From: Rickettsia typhi | GTDB taxonomy: Bacteria > Pseudomonadota > Gammaproteobacteria > Burkholderiales > Burkholderiaceae_C | Direction of reading: 5' to 3' | Assembly (NCBI GenBank): GCA_943325485.2 | Contig: CALPPP020000018.1 | Location: 1-13,417, forward strand | DNA: 13,417 nt | Shown here: one piece after another, positions 12,892-13,417 of the stretch | Layout: every line of letters starts with the position of its first letter | Position numbering within the stretch: position 1 is the stretch's first letter | Made by a program: the position numbers and the translations under genes | Notes under the pieces: generated by a model | The model's input: only the letters and a program-made list of their open reading frames with translations | Databases searched by the model: none | Told to the model about the DNA's origin: nothing

Positions 12892-13417
12892 CTAAAAGTC
12901 AAAGCCAAGCTGACTTTCGCTGAGTCTAATAGTCGTCATTGCTTTTTTGCGGGACGGCATGGATTTTCTAGAGGCGTGCTTATCGATGACAGCTTTTTTT
13001 CCTTTAATGATCTCGGGCTCTTTTCGTCTAGCGTACAAGCGTTGTTTTGATTCACGCGTAGAAGAAGCCAAATCAACGAGTGGTTCGAAGATATGACCGC
13101 TGAGTGCAAGCTTGTTTTTCTGTTGTTCGGGCATCAGCCAGGGTTCAAACAGCCATGTGTCAGGAATATTGCGCATGCGGGGTAACCAGTGTCTGACAAA
13201 TTTTCCGTATGGATCGTGGTCTTGCGCTTGCTTGATGGGGTTGTACACGCGTGTGGTGTTGATCCCAGTGGTGCCTGATTGCATCTGCAATTGACTCCAG
13301 TGAATACCAGGTTCGTAGTCTAAAAATTGAGTCGCCAACCATTCACCGACAGGACGCCAATGTAGCCATAAGGGATAGGCCGCGACCGAGACCAGCATTG
13401 CCCGCATTCGAAAGTTC
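12892..13417 (-). CDS. Cryptochrome/photolyase FAD-binding domain, C-terminal part (5' end beyond window)
   Basis: Only the C-terminal 174 or so residues are in the window; the reading frame stays open to the right edge, and NFRMRAMLVS, the usual family sequence, begins at 13416. It is followed by LDYEPGIHWSQLQMQSGTTG and then INTTRVYNPIKQAQDHDP, the FAD-binding core, then the FVRHWLPRM segment and a final partner helix (WLFEPWLM). This is the class-I-like FAD-binding domain and is not the iron-sulfur type found at 3946-5529. The tail of about 60 residues after the FAD domain is rich in Lys and Arg and ends in LGFDF; it may contact DNA or a partner. The stop is TAG. Whether it repairs DNA or only senses light cannot be told, because the antenna domain is outside the window. 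The SOUL gene follows 36 nt later. Confidence 0.92.
   Translation of the reverse strand, partial: NFRMRAMLVSVAAYPLWLHWRPVGEWLATQFLDYEPGIHWSQLQMQSGTTGINTTRVYNPIKQAQDHDPYGKFVRHWLPRMRNIPDTWLFEPWLMPEQQKNKLALSGHIFEPLVDLASSTRESKQRLYARRKEPEIIKGKKAVIDKHASRKSMPSRKKAMTTIRLSESQLGFDF

Noticed and set aside
1..13417. CRISPR arrays, transposases, integrases, toxin-antitoxin or phage-defence genes
   Set aside because: Looked for on both strands; no repeated spacer-like units, terminal inverted repeats or matching protein motifs were found.

Overview
The window looks like chromosome of a moderate-GC betaproteobacterium, probably Burkholderiales. The best hints are the LON-substrate-binding protein and the HAD hydrolase, whose opening segments read like the versions I know from that order. 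This placement comes from memory of protein families and is tentative. There are no rRNA or tRNA genes, insertion sequences, phage genes or CRISPR arrays. Genes are tightly packed and no gene-free stretch exceeds 300 bases.

Left block (about 1-6450, all on the minus strand, read right to left): a small Cys-rich protein overlapping a membrane-anchored unknown protein, a 57-residue DUF2256 zinc-ribbon protein, an iron-sulfur cryptochrome/photolyase of the PhrB (FeS-BCP) type, a TMEM220-like membrane protein, an exported PQQ-type sugar dehydrogenase, a PhyH-family Fe(II)/2-oxoglutarate dioxygenase, a small exported protein, and an SDR oxidoreductase cut by the left edge. A hairpin sits at the stop of the sugar dehydrogenase gene and probably divides the block into two transcripts.

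Middle block (about 6638-9092, plus strand): egtB, egtD and a DUF427 gene with a 2-nt gap and a 4-nt overlap, clearly one translationally coupled operon. EgtD makes hercynine from histidine and EgtB adds the sulfur, so this is the core of ergothioneine synthesis. A perfect 10-bp hairpin covers the DUF427 stop codon. The 187-bp gap 6451-6637 separates this operon from the left block and should carry divergent promoters.

Right block: on the plus strand a GltS-type sodium/glutamate symporter, an N-terminally short intradiol dioxygenase-like protein, a LON-substrate-binding protein and a HAD hydrolase. Convergent to these, on the minus strand, are a SOUL-family protein and a second, unrelated cryptochrome/photolyase cut by the right edge.

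The strongest theme is protection against light and oxidants. Two photolyase/cryptochrome genes of different subfamilies, DUF2256, a SOUL protein and the ergothioneine operon lie within 13 kb. I did not find a convincing new defence or mobile system. The less-described parts are the DUF2256-photolyase pair, the egtB-egtD-DUF427 coupling, the histidine-free SOUL protein, the short intradiol enzyme and the overlapping Cys-rich/membrane-anchored pair.
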